Source: Lachnospiraceae bacterium UBA7205
GTDB lineage: Bacteria; Bacillota; Clostridia; Lachnospirales; Lachnospiraceae
Length of the DNA: 64,000 nucleotides
NCBI GenBank assembly: GCA_002490665.1
Contig: DKUL01000057.1
Span: forward strand, 130,229 to 194,228
Reading direction: 5' to 3'
A program made the position numbers and the translations under genes. Positions 1-10,900 of the stretch are shown here, one piece after another. Positions within the stretch are counted from its first letter, which is position 1. Each line of letters opens with the position of its first letter. The notes below the pieces were generated by a model that was not told the DNA's origin, made no database searches, and worked only from the letters and a program-made list of their open reading frames with translations.

Positions 1-125
1 CTTTTTTGAAAAAACATCTGTTATTTTGACATTTGAGACGATATACACAATATATCCCGCCTTTTACTAATTTTAGTGATTATTGGTATTTTAATAAATT
101 TTTTAAAAACTGTTGTCCTGCCCTA

Positions 126-154
126 TTGACTAAAGCATCTCTACATTATAATAT
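126..154 (+). promoter_or_regulatory. Candidate sigma-A promoter of mecA
   Basis: TTGACT at 126-131 and TAATAT at 149-154 are separated by exactly 17 bp, which fits a vegetative promoter well. Transcription would start near 161, giving an untranslated leader of about 95 nt before mecA. The leader holds a short palindrome (ATATCTCAAGATAT, about 219-232) and a 15-nt match to the mecA coding sequence. Confidence 0.7.
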
Positions 155-254
155 ATGTGAGAAGGTCAGTTGTTAATGTCCATTTTAAGCTGGCATACGG
201 CAGTACACGTACACTATATCTCAAGATATTTTTAATAGTGAGGATGTGAATAAT

Positions 255-1046
255 ATGAAAATCGAAAAAGTAAATGACCATCAAATTCGCTGCACGCTGA
301 CAAAGGCAGATCTTGCTGACCGGGAGCTCAAGATCAGCGAGCTGGCATACGGCACGGAAAAAGCCAAAAACCTTTTCCGCGACATGATGCAGCAGGCTTC
401 CTACGAATTTGGATTTGATGCTGATGATATTCCACTTATGATAGAAGCAATCCCTCTTAATTCGGAGTGCATAGTCCTGGTAATTACCAAGGTGGAGGAT
501 CCCGAGGAGCTTGACACGCGCTTCTCGAAGTTTGCCCCCTCCGTCCACGACGAGGAGGACGATGACGACGATATCGGCAACACGCTGGACAGCATGCTTC
601 AGAGTCTGTCCGAGGGCGCGGATGATGTCCTTGACCTGTTCAAGAAAATTCATGACAGCCACCTTTCGGAATCTGTTCCCGACAACGCCGCCACACTCAA
701 CGGCGCCGGCAAGAGGAACGCAAAGATACCCGCAAACGCAAATCTTGGCGTTGACCTCACACGCATTTATGGATTTGAATCCCTGAACCAGGTGACACGG
801 CTTGCCCATATTCTCATACAGTTTTATAATGGCAAAAACTCGTTGTACAAAAATGAAAAAAAACCGGGCTATATGCTGGTGGTGACACAGTCCGACCACA
901 CGCCCGAAGAGTTCAACAAGATATGCAATATGCTCTCGGAATATGGCAATCCGGAAAAAATTGCTGCCGCAAGTGAGGCATATATGGAAGAACACTTTGA
1001 ACCGGTCATCAAGGATAAGGCAATTCAGGCGCTTTCCCTTGTATAA
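255..1046 (+). CDS. mecA: MecA-family adaptor protein (ClpC adaptor / competence regulator)
   Basis: This 263-residue protein has the MecA layout. The N-terminal substrate-recognition domain (about 1-95) begins MKIEKVNDHQIRCTLTKADL and continues with the conserved segment around YEFGFDADDIPLMIEAIP. An acidic linker rich in Asp and Glu (about 95-110) follows. The C-terminal domain (about 165-263) contains a block around FESLNQVTRLAH and ends in an acidic helix. MecA proteins deliver substrates such as ComK to the ClpCP protease in the cytoplasm; that role is known for the family and inferred here. A GTG lies at 246, but GAGGATG at 241-246 sits correctly for the ATG at 255. The gene stands alone, with its own promoter upstream and a hairpin terminator downstream. 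Confidence 0.88.
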   Translation: MKIEKVNDHQIRCTLTKADLADRELKISELAYGTEKAKNLFRDMMQQASYEFGFDADDIPLMIEAIPLNSECIVLVITKVEDPEELDTRFSKFAPSVHDEEDDDDDIGNTLDSMLQSLSEGADDVLDLFKKIHDSHLSESVPDNAATLNGAGKRNAKIPANANLGVDLTRIYGFESLNQVTRLAHILIQFYNGKNSLYKNEKKPGYMLVVTQSDHTPEEFNKICNMLSEYGNPEKIAAASEAYMEEHFEPVIKDKAIQALSLV

Positions 1047-1065
1047 TTAATATTGGAAAACAGAC

Positions 1066-1100
1066 AAAAATCCACGACATGTAACTGCCGTGGATTTTTT
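1066..1100. terminator. Bidirectional intrinsic terminator after mecA
   Basis: An 11-bp inverted repeat (AAAAATCCACG at 1066-1076 and CGTGGATTTTT at 1089-1099) surrounds a 12-nt loop. The T-run on the plus strand and the A-run before the stem on the minus side let it serve both mecA and the convergent DUF1858 gene. Confidence 0.8.
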
Positions 1101-1128
1101 CACCTATCCGGTTTTAGATTCAAAAGAC

Positions 1129-1323
1129 CTATGCAAGCGCCGAAATCTTTTCCATCAGTGCGTTGATGTCCATTCCGTGTACCATCGCCGCTTCCTCCAG
1201 TGTCTCTCCCTGTGCGGAAGGGCATCCGAGACAGTGCATGCCTGCATCCATAAGTACAGGAGCCACCTCCGGCTTCACGCTTAAAATTTCACCGATTGTC
1301 ATATCCTTTGTTATTGCTGCCAT
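1129..1323 (-). CDS. DUF1858 domain protein (redox-disulfide small protein)
   Basis: A 64-residue protein that fits the DUF1858 family, also described as the hybrid-cluster-protein-associated redox disulfide domain. It opens with [20 protein letters not shown] and carries a single CLGC (CxxC) motif near residue 33, the expected redox or metal-binding pair. The biochemical role of the family is not established. An ATG at 1329 lies only one base after AGGAGG; the ATG at 1323 has 7-nt spacing and is preferred. The gene is monocistronic, convergent with mecA and shares its terminator. Confidence 0.8.
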   Translation of the reverse strand: MAAITKDMTIGEILSVKPEVAPVLMDAGMHCLGCPSAQGETLEEAAMVHGMDINALMEKISALA

Positions 1324-1446
1324 TTTCATTCCTCCTAATATGCCAATACCATATATGGCACTTTTTTCTTAATTATACCTAAATCATGCTGTTTTATACG
1401 CTGCTGCCAATAACTACTATAATATATTTTTTTTAATTAATCAATC

Positions 1447-1478
1447 CCCCAATGCCTGAAACATCGGGGGATTTTTTT
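1447..1478 (+). terminator. Hairpin with plus-strand T-run
   Basis: The stem AATCCCCC / GGGGGATT, extended by ATG/CAT, is followed on the plus strand by a run of seven T. It lies directly after the 3' end of the minus-strand hicB. The T-run is on the opposite side from what hicB would need, so it may mainly stop plus-strand read-through, with only a weak T-rich tail for hicB. Confidence 0.55.
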
Positions 1479-1842
1479 ATTTGGAGTTGGCTGCATCGTT
1501 TTTGGAGAGAAGATACACACAATACTGGTTCATGCTGATTCCTTCCCTCTTGGAATGTTCGGAGAGGGAACGGTGCAGGCTGCGCGGTATCCTCAGCTTG
1601 AACTGTCCGGAATAATCTTCCAGGCTGTCCGGCTCGGAAATTTCGGTTCCGCTTGCAATCGCGGTCTCAAGCCATGCCTTCTTTGCTTCCAATGCATTTG
1701 CAGCAGCCGACTCTATTGTTTGTCCGTAAGTAATGCACCCTGGCAGCTCCGGGTATGAAACCACAAAACCGCCCTCGTCTGCATTTTCAACTACTTCCAT
1801 GCGGTAATTCAACCTCATATAATCATCAAGCGTTTTCATCAT
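1477..1842 (-). CDS. HicB-family antitoxin-like protein
   Basis: About 121 residues. The N-terminal part (about 10-65) has the degenerate RNase H-like HicB fold signature: GGFVVSYPELPGC followed by a TYGQTIESAAANA helix. The C-terminal part (about 80-121) looks like a ribbon-helix-helix DNA-binding segment (FKLRIPRSLHRSLSEHSKREG), the usual second half of longer HicB antitoxins. HicB neutralises the HicA mRNA interferase and represses its operon. No HicA-sized ORF with its dsRBD-like fold lies on either side, because the flanks are 150 nt or less on this strand, so this is an orphan. A GTG at 1854 is possible, but AGTGAGG is well spaced for the ATG at 1842. Confidence 0.78.
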   Translation of the reverse strand: MMKTLDDYMRLNYRMEVVENADEGGFVVSYPELPGCITYGQTIESAAANALEAKKAWLETAIASGTEISEPDSLEDYSGQFKLRIPRSLHRSLSEHSKREGISMNQYCVYLLSKNDAANSK

Positions 1843-1887
1843 TGCTCGCCTCACTTTCCATAATCAGTTTTACCATTTGCCTTTAAA

Positions 1888-1919
1888 CGACACCCACAGG
1901 TTTTATCCTGTGGGTGTCT
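1888..1919 (-). terminator. Hairpin downstream of giant gene 1
   Basis: A near-perfect stem (GACACCCACAGG / CCTGTGGGTGTC, loop of 6 nt) lies 26 nt after the stop codon of the giant gene. On the minus strand it is followed only by GTTTAAA, so the T-tract is short. It is the probable 3' end of the transcript. Confidence 0.6.
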
Positions 1920-1944
1920 GACTGTCTGCGATTTTGTGGTTTGA

Positions 1945-4900
1945 TTAACCTTCGGCAGGTTTATCGTTGTCTGCGTTTTGTTTGGATGGCGAGGTTACTT
2001 TCACTGTACATGTGTTTTCTTCTGTACCACTGTTGTATGCCCTGATATACAATGATTTGCCCGCTGTCAAGCTTAATGTCGTGCTGCTCAAACTCCGCCA
2101 TGTGGTGTCCTTATCGGATATGGTGTCTACCACGCGGTAATAATAGGTAAGACCTTCTGATGCCTCCACCGCGTAGCTTCCTCCCTCGGTTATCGGACAG
2201 CTAAAGCTTATGATTTCCTGAGACGCAATCTTTTGTTCCTTTGCTTCGCCATCTGTAAGTGGTATGGACTGCTCCCTCTTAACCTTCAACGTATATGCAG
2301 CATCGGAAACAGAGCCGTCCACACTTAAATCCATTACCTGGCCTTTTTTCAGGTACAGGCTGCTGCTTACGTCAAATGACGCATCCGCACCATCTACCCT
2401 GATACCAACATTGTAAAGTCCTGTACTTTTTTCAATTACATACTGACCATCAGCCGGTATTGTGTACGAGTAATATTGTGTACCTGATGTTTCAGCCGTA
2501 AACTTTATGTCGGTCTTTTCTCCGTTTGCCAGTTCTGTTCTGTCTACCGCCGTCAGGGTTATGCTGTACTTGCTTGCATTGTCAGCATCAGCAGGATTAT
2601 GGCTTATAGTCCATTTATAGGTCGTACCTCCAGTCAATGTTACAGCACCACGTCTACCATCAATTGATGCTGTCACACCCTCTGTCGGTATTGTCACGAT
2701 GTAGTCGCCTGTGCCAGCTGGTGTATACTTGAGCAATACGTACTTACCTTTCCCGACTTCGCCTGCTTCTGTGTCGCCCGGTTTGACATCCTTATAAGTG
2801 TAAGCAGCCAACGCAAGCTTATACGCTGCTTTCTCGGTTGTGTTGTTCTCAGCCTTAAAGTATAATGTATCACCGCGGTCTGGACGTATATCACCTATTG
2901 AAGTAGCATCTGTAACAGAATTCCATCCATAATAAGGATTCCGGCTCCATGATACCGTTCCATTTGTCTCTAAGACATACTCTGCATCTTCGTTCACTTC
3001 GTTGAAAGTATACTTAAAGTAAGCCGTCTTTCCTGCTTCAAGCTCGCCGCCTGCTTCATTGCCTGTCATGGATGTATAGTTCTTTACGACCAGGTTGTAC
3101 TTGACCTCCTTGTCAGCAGCATCCGTCTTGCGAACCATAAAATATTTTGTCTGACCTCTGTCTAACTGAACGCACTCAGACAATACAGCCGTTGAACCTG
3201 ATTCACCGTTCACAGTATAAGCGCCTTCTCCGCTATGCTCTATGATATACTGCCCTGTGGCAGGACTTGTAAATTTGTAATAGGCATATGCATCAGCGTT
3301 TGCTGCAAAGGTTCCATCTACAGGCTGGTCAGCCGTCAGCGATTCATAGGTTTTTACAACCAATGAGTATTTCACTTTATCACTGTTTGTTTTGTCTTTC
3401 TTCTCAACCCTAAGGTAGATATTATTATCCCCGGCCTCCGGATTAAAATTAAATGGATCTGATACTTCATAACCATTGAAGTCAGCTTCTGTAACTGCAT
3501 ACTGAATGCTAACATTGTCAAGTCCTGTAAACCTTAATACATATCTTCCTTTTGCTGCCGTAAACTTATAGTAATGGATATCTGTATTATCGATTTCCTT
3601 ATCTTTTATTTCTGTATTTGCTTTTAAGTCTTCATAGGAAACCTTCACCACAGACAACTTGTAGTCAAGCGCTGTCTCGCTGTTTTCATTGGTTACCGCA
3701 ATACGAAGTGGTTCGTCAGCCAAATAGTATTCCCTGACTACCTTTGTTCCTTCACTGCTTTCAGAAGCGATTTCCTCTTCATCTACAGTAACAGCGGCTT
3801 TTCCTTCATAGGTTAAGAGATACTGTCCCTCCGCATCTGCGGTGTACTCCAGGCGTACTGTCCTGCCCTTTGCAACTGTGCCGCTTGGCGCTTCGCCAAG
3901 GTTCTTTATTGCATCGATGCTAAGTGTGTACTTAACCTCTGCGCTGGGGTCTGCCGTATTCTCTGCCCTATAATATTTAACCTTTCCGTCGTTTGTCCGA
4001 TTCTTCTCATTGAATACAACATTTTCACCAGTTTTTGTTACCTCATTTTCTTCCCTTGATGAAGTGTACTTATAGTACGCATATCTGCCCGGCTGAAGTG
4101 TGTACTCCTTTTCTTCCACTGCGGCATAGGTTATCGGCTTTATGGACAGGTTATATGCAAGCGCCGTCTCGCTGCCGGCATTGGATGCTTCGACTGTTAT
4201 GATATCATCTCTCTTCAACTTGAAGGAATCATCATCAAACGCATCCTTTGTCAATACTTCTTCTGTATCTCCTGTTGCCTGGTTAATTGGATTGCCAATG
4301 GCATTTCCATTCTTTGATACCACAATTCCAGCTTTTCCTGTGTACTCCATGACATAGTCGCCGCTCCTTGTTACTGTCCACTCATAGGTCTTCGACTTGT
4401 CTTTTTCCACATTGCCGCTGAATGTTCCGTCCGCAGATACCTCCGGTACAAACTGAACCATCTTCAGATTATACGCTGCTTCCGCAGCTGGATCCGTTGC
4501 CGTAACCTTAAAGTATACTTTATCGCCTTTATTGTACTGAGTCTGGTCAGTCATGGTCGGGTTCCCTACAGTTTCATTATCCTTATTTCTGGCCACAACT
4601 ACTTCAATCTCAACTTTCGGGTCATCACCTGTTTCCATCGTGTATGCTCCGGTTGCCAGTGCCTTCCACATATAGAACAGTGTCTCGCCTTTTGGAAGCG
4701 TGCCTGACTGCCCTGTGCCAAAGTCTGTGTACTCGGTCAGCTTCAGTGTGTATGTGCTGGCTTTGTAGTTGTCTCCGTCCTTGTCCTGACTGCCAGTTAC
4801 TTTCAGGTATACTGTCTCGCCATTGCCGTCTTCGTTCACTGTCTTTGCCTGAAGTGGCTCAAAGCTGTCTGCCCTCCATCCGATTGTACTATATTGAACA

Positions 4901-7900
4901 GTTGCCGCGGTTGGAGCCGGATCGCCTGTCGGGTCTATATTCTGTAATTCGTATACCTTGTCGTCCTCTACCGTCAGCTTATAATACTTCGCTGCAGGAT
5001 ATGTGACTGTAGCTGTTGTCGTTCCTGCCGCAAGTGCTTCAACAGCATTCAGGCTCATCCTGAATCCAGCTTTTGCCTTCACGTCCCTGACTACAAAATA
5101 TACTCTGTCGCCCACAATGGAATCCACAAGCATATCACCGCTGTCTACAGGCACAAGTCCTTCGTCAAATGACTTATTGCCATCGCCTGCCATAGATACC
5201 GTGCCGCCTTCAAATTCCACAGCATAATCGCCGGCTTTCTCCATGGTGTACTCAATAATGAAATCTTTCAGCTTGTCGGTGTCCTTAGCCTGGTCGTCAG
5301 CCTTAATCTCGTATGGGCTTCCGGATGCCACTTCTACATCTACCGCCTTTTCAAGCTTAATTTCATATGACAGGGAATGTCTGCCCTCATTCTTTCCAAG
5401 TGACACTGATGTCTGTTCTACCTTAACAGTCATTACATCGCCTGCATGCAAGATAACAGTTGTTGCCTTTCCATTTGTAAACGCACCATTAAATTCATCA
5501 CTTTCTGCGTTAAAGTCTCCTCCGTCATATGAATGTGCCGTAAATGTGTAAGTTCCGGTCTTTTCCACCTTATAGGTTATGGTTCTTTCTTCATTGCCTA
5601 CAAAGCTTACTGTGTTTTCCGGTTTCTTTGTTACGGCTGCCTTGAATGTGTACGTTACGTCCGCATCCTCGCTATTTACAATTGCAAAGTAGAATTTCCT
5701 GTCTTTTACTGCTTCTTTGCTTATATCTGCTGACTGGTACAAATTCGTCTTCGCATCGTATGTATAATACTGCGTACCCTTTACTTCTTCCGGTTTCGGT
5801 GTTGTCGTTGCTGCCGGATCTGTATTCTTGCCGGGTTTTGTTATTGTAATGGTGATGCCTGCCCCGTCTTCCGGCGTCGTGTACTCGTACCATACAACGC
5901 TCTGCTTTGGAACTGTAGGCGTTTCTGATACTGGCTCTGCCTTCAGTTCTGTTATCGAGAGCTTGAAGCTTGCCTTTGTCTCCTCGCCCTTTGCCTGATT
6001 TATTACGGTCACTGTCAGCTTCTGACCCGCATTCAGTGCTACTGCCTTATAATTCGCAATGGTCTGCGGTCCAAACGCAGTTCCTCCACTAGTCGTTACT
6101 GTTGCATTTTCTGATGCAGCCTTTACTTCATATACGCCTGTCTTGCGCGCCACGAAAGTGAACGTTGCTGTCTCGCCATTTTCAAGGTCTGTTATGTCTG
6201 TGTCGCCAGTTCCGACTGGCACCGTGCTGCGTGGCAGTTTTGTGACTGTGACTGTCTTATCGCCGCTGTAGACTGCTTTGAAGAATACGATTTCGTCCTT
6301 GTCAAGTTCTCCATTATTTGACCAGATGTCATTCTTTTCAAGATACTTTAATGTATCATTTGAAAGTCCCTTAATGTTGTAATTGCCAAACTCGTCTGCC
6401 TTGAAACCATAATATGCATTCTTTACAAGCTTCATCGGTTCGTCCAGCATCAGGTAAGTCAACTTGTCGGAAACCTTCTCCGGCATCTTTATGGTTACTT
6501 GTTTTGTGGTCTCGCTGGCTGATTCTCCTTTAACCTGAATGTAGAGTCTTCTGCCCTTTGTAAAATAATTATCTGCCGTTGCTGAATACAATTCGCCATT
6601 AACCTGATTGTAATATAATACTTGTTTCCATGTAACGCCGGACTCAGCTGGCCATGTATATCTGCCGGATGTCGGTATGCTGTAGGTATACCATTTCAAG
6701 GTCTGGCTGGTTACATCAATTGTCTTGTCAGCGTCAAGGTTCTCCGGTACGTTTTCCGTCACGGTTACCTTAACCGTTACATTATCTGAATTTGCCTTAA
6801 CCGTTAAGGTTGTTATGCCATTCTCATTTGTCCAGTCAAGATATTCCGCCTCACCGGCATCCACTGTGTCGAACGCATTGTCATTCAAATACACAGACGA
6901 ATCCTTAAGCTCATCCGGCTCGGTAGTATTTGCCACCTCTACCCTGTATCCTAACAGTGCCCTGGATGCTATGAAGTTGAATTTCTGTTCGTCATTCTTC
7001 TTCTCAAGCGTAATTTCTGTGGGCACTCCGAGCTTCAGTGTCTTTGTCGTTGTCTTGCCTGATGTAATGCTAAGCTTACCACTGACTGCCCCGTCTGTCT
7101 TCTGTGTTACTTTGATATAGCACTTCCCTGTTAACGAACTGTAATTATCTGCCCCATTGCCAACAGCATTGTATGTACCGTTCAAATCAGATGCTATTGC
7201 TATTTCTGGTTTATTTCTGTCCTCAGGGAATTCCCATCTTAACGTATAGTCTGCTGTCGTATCTACTGGTGTGAATGCATAGTATGTCACGTCATCCGCC
7301 TTACCGTTAAGGTTTACCGGCGTTGCCTCTGCCGCGTCGGCTTTAATCGGTGTAACAATCACTTCACTTATGGTAATTTTTGCCGCTGTCGTGTTGCCTG
7401 CTGTTGTCTCACTGCCCTGTGCAGTCACTTTAAATACCACCGTGCCGCCTGCCTGAAGCTCCATCAGGTCGCCGGAATTTACCATCTCGCCATCAGCATC
7501 AGTGAAAATCTTGCCATTCTCATACTTTTTCACAACCATCTCATGCGTATCGTATGAGTCATTTGCTGTTGTCTCTGTCTCCAGCTTATACCATGCTGTC
7601 TCTGGAGCTGTGAAGGTGTACCATTCTTCGAAGTCGTCATCCAGTGTAAAAGGTGTCTCGCCAAGCGCAATTGTCTGTGTGCCGGACTTTGCAGTAACTA
7701 TGATTTCCGCCGCTTTCTCATTCTGGTTTCTGACCTGAACATAAACAGTATCGCCTGCCTTTGCGCCATTCAGGGTGCTCTTGCCGTCAGCGTCTACTTC
7801 AAACGTAAACGCATTGTTCAGCGCAACAGGGTTGCCCGCCGCATCCTCGAATTTAACCTGCTCAAGCTTGTTATCACGTACATTGTCAATCGTCGCGCCG

Positions 7901-10900
7901 CCTTTTGTCTCAACGTTGTACAGGCTGTGCCCTTCTGGTATCTTGAATTTAAATATGGATACCTTTTCTTCCGGTACTGTTGTCGTGCCAACTGCCAGTT
8001 CCTTAATTTCTGATGATGTGACAGTAACGCTTGCGCTGTATTCGACATCGCCCTTAAATGCATTCTCATAATTTGTCTTATCAGATACAGTAAACTGAAT
8101 CAGTACGCATTCGCCTGCTTCTATAAAGATTTCTCTATTAGAATCCTTATTTGCAGCTTTTGCCAATACTTCACCTTTATCTTTTACTGATGTATTCCTG
8201 ATATTCTTAAAATCAATAACTACATAATTTTCTATGCCTTTGAGCTTTGTCTTGTCTATGTCAAACTGATAATATGTCGAATCCGGCGCTGTAAACTTAA
8301 CCCACTTCTCAACAGGATATTCTGCATCCTTCTCAGGCTTCGTGAATTCCACAGTCACACCGTTTCCTTCATTTACTGTCAGTTCAACAGCGTCTTTTGC
8401 CATCGGTTCTACATACAGATAGCATTTGCTTGTAATCTCGATGAGTGTTCTTTCGCCTTTTTTCAAAAATTCGGTCTTTGTGTAAGTAACTGCGGGATTC
8501 TCTTCCTTGTTGTCTGTTACAGTCTTAAAGGTATAGCAGTTATCCTCCGGCGCCGTGAATGCAATCCATGATGACCTTGCCACTGCGAGCGCGTTCTTTG
8601 GCGAATCATTTGCAATTGTCAGTCTTGCAAAATCTGTGTATCCCATAGCCCTTAATGTGAATGTGCCACATATGCGGAAGTATAGTTTTTCGCCTGCTTC
8701 CAGCGTAAAGCTCCTGCCATTCAACGCACTTCCTTCTCCGCTGCCAGCCTCCAGCTTTCTGGTGCGGTATACCTTGATATTGCTTCCTCCGTCACAAGAA
8801 AACGTGTACTGACCATATGACGGCGCTGTAAACTGTACCCATGTTGCATCATTTGCACCATTCATGCCCTCAACGCCTGCCGCGCCATAGAGATAGTTCT
8901 CATCAACTACCACAGGGTTCGAGAATGTCAGCACTTCCAGCTTGCCCTGGTAACCGGGGTCATACCCAAACACGATTTCATCGTAGAAGTCATAATATCC
9001 ACGCTCATGTTCACCGAGGTATCCTCTTCCGTTGCCTATGCTCCTTACAGCGACAAGGTATCTTGCCACAATCTTCTTGGTAATCTTTGAAGTTACCGTG
9101 ATGACTGTCGTTCCCTGCTGCTGTGCCTTTAATGCTGCCGTGAAGGATCCTGCGTTTGCTTTGATGGAAGCGACTTTTGTATTGCTGCTCTTCCATGCCA
9201 GCGTGTCGGTAACGCGGTCTCTCGCATAATCATTATCGCCAAAAGTCAATGTATACGTATTGCCCGCTACAAAGTATGGATACTGGCTTATATTGCCATT
9301 GTTGTATGTTATATCGGCTCCACCATAGTCCTCCGGAGCTATGACATTTAAGTTCTCATAAGATGCCGGTATATTCGTTGTCTTTGCCTTGGTCTTTGCC
9401 GGCTTTGCTGCTGCTTCATTCCCAAATACAGGTGTCACTGTAATGTTGTATGAAGACAGTCTGAGAAGCTTCTCGCTCATAATTGTGTATGCATAATTCT
9501 TTGTCTTTTCAAAATATGCAAGACAAGAAGCCTCGTCATAGCTGGCATCATCGTTGTCAGCAATATCCTGTGTTATTGCGGAACGCTGCAGCTCCTGCCA
9601 GTATGATTTTGCATTTGCCTTTACAAGGAGCTTATCATAGTATCCGCCATTATCGCTGCTCCTGTAAACCGTCGTCTCTTTCAGCCCGCTATCCCATGCG
9701 ATGCCCTCTGTAGCCTCCATGTTATTCCATACAAGCCTCTTGAAGATTACCCTGCCTGCGGCATCTGTCACTTCGATGTTGAAGGCTTCCGGGTTTCCTG
9801 CATGTGCGAAGTTCACCGTAATTCGGCTGTCGTCGACATATGCCACCTTGAGACCCTTGACAGGATCAAGCATCGCTCCAGTCAATGTCACTGTTGTTTC
9901 TTCCGTTTTTTCTGCCTTTTCTGCTTCCGCGTTTTCAAAAACCTTGTCTGTTATGGGCAGGCTATAGTTTCCATTCTTAATAACTGTGATTAACCACTCC
10001 CCCCGGACACAGGTTTCACCGTTTGGAAGCCTCCTGCCGTTCTCTTCCCATATCTGTTCCAGCATGAAGCCTGCCTCTTCTGCTGCTTTTTTATCTGTGT
10101 CTTTTATCGTAATGTTGGTCGAGATATAGTTCGGAACCTTCTTCTTGCCTTCCTTGTAATCAAGGAGCGCGGCAAGTCTTACCTGATCGCCTACCTTTAG
10201 TTTTGCCTTTTTGCCCTTTACTTCGGTCGGTCTTGCCGTGACATGAAGCTCGGCATAGCCATATGTCCCATTATCTGCCAGTGCATAGATGTACAATACT
10301 GCCTCACCGTCTGCACCTACGCCCTTGAGTGTCAGCTTGCCGCCGTTTTTCACCGCAGCGTATTTCGACTGGTTCGTGATGACCCATTTGCCGTTTATCA
10401 GTTTTGCATTTGAATTCCAGTCATTAATATCCTGTTCCGAATCAAATACTGCATAGGTCAGTTTCGGATCCACATAATCCGCAAGCATTGCCTTGTCTTT
10501 CTTTATTGGCAGTGTCTTATAGATTGTGTCATCCCCCTCCGCCGCAGGATTCGATGGTTTTTCATCAAATTCGCCATCTACCATAAGCTGTAACGACTTT
10601 GCAGATACGAAATCTACTGTCCAGATTCTTCCTTTCTTGCTTCTGCCTTTTGCACCAATATCATCCTTATCCGTGCCATCATGCAGTCCGTTCTGATTGT
10701 CTGTCCAGTATACGACCGGATTCTTTACTGTCGGCTTGTTGTAGTTCTCCGCGTCGGTTTCATCATCATTTGCGACCTCGAACCACGGTATCAGCTCCCA
10801 TACCTGTGACTTGACGGTCACGAAATTCTTCATTGTTCCAGCTGCGGAAAGTGTTACCCTGGAGCCGTCCGCAAGTGTCCGTGCCGCGCTTACATTTCTG

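Noticed and set aside
141..995. A 284-codon minus-strand frame opposite mecA.
   Set aside because: Shadow of the well-supported mecA gene; no ribosome-binding site and no recognisable protein features.
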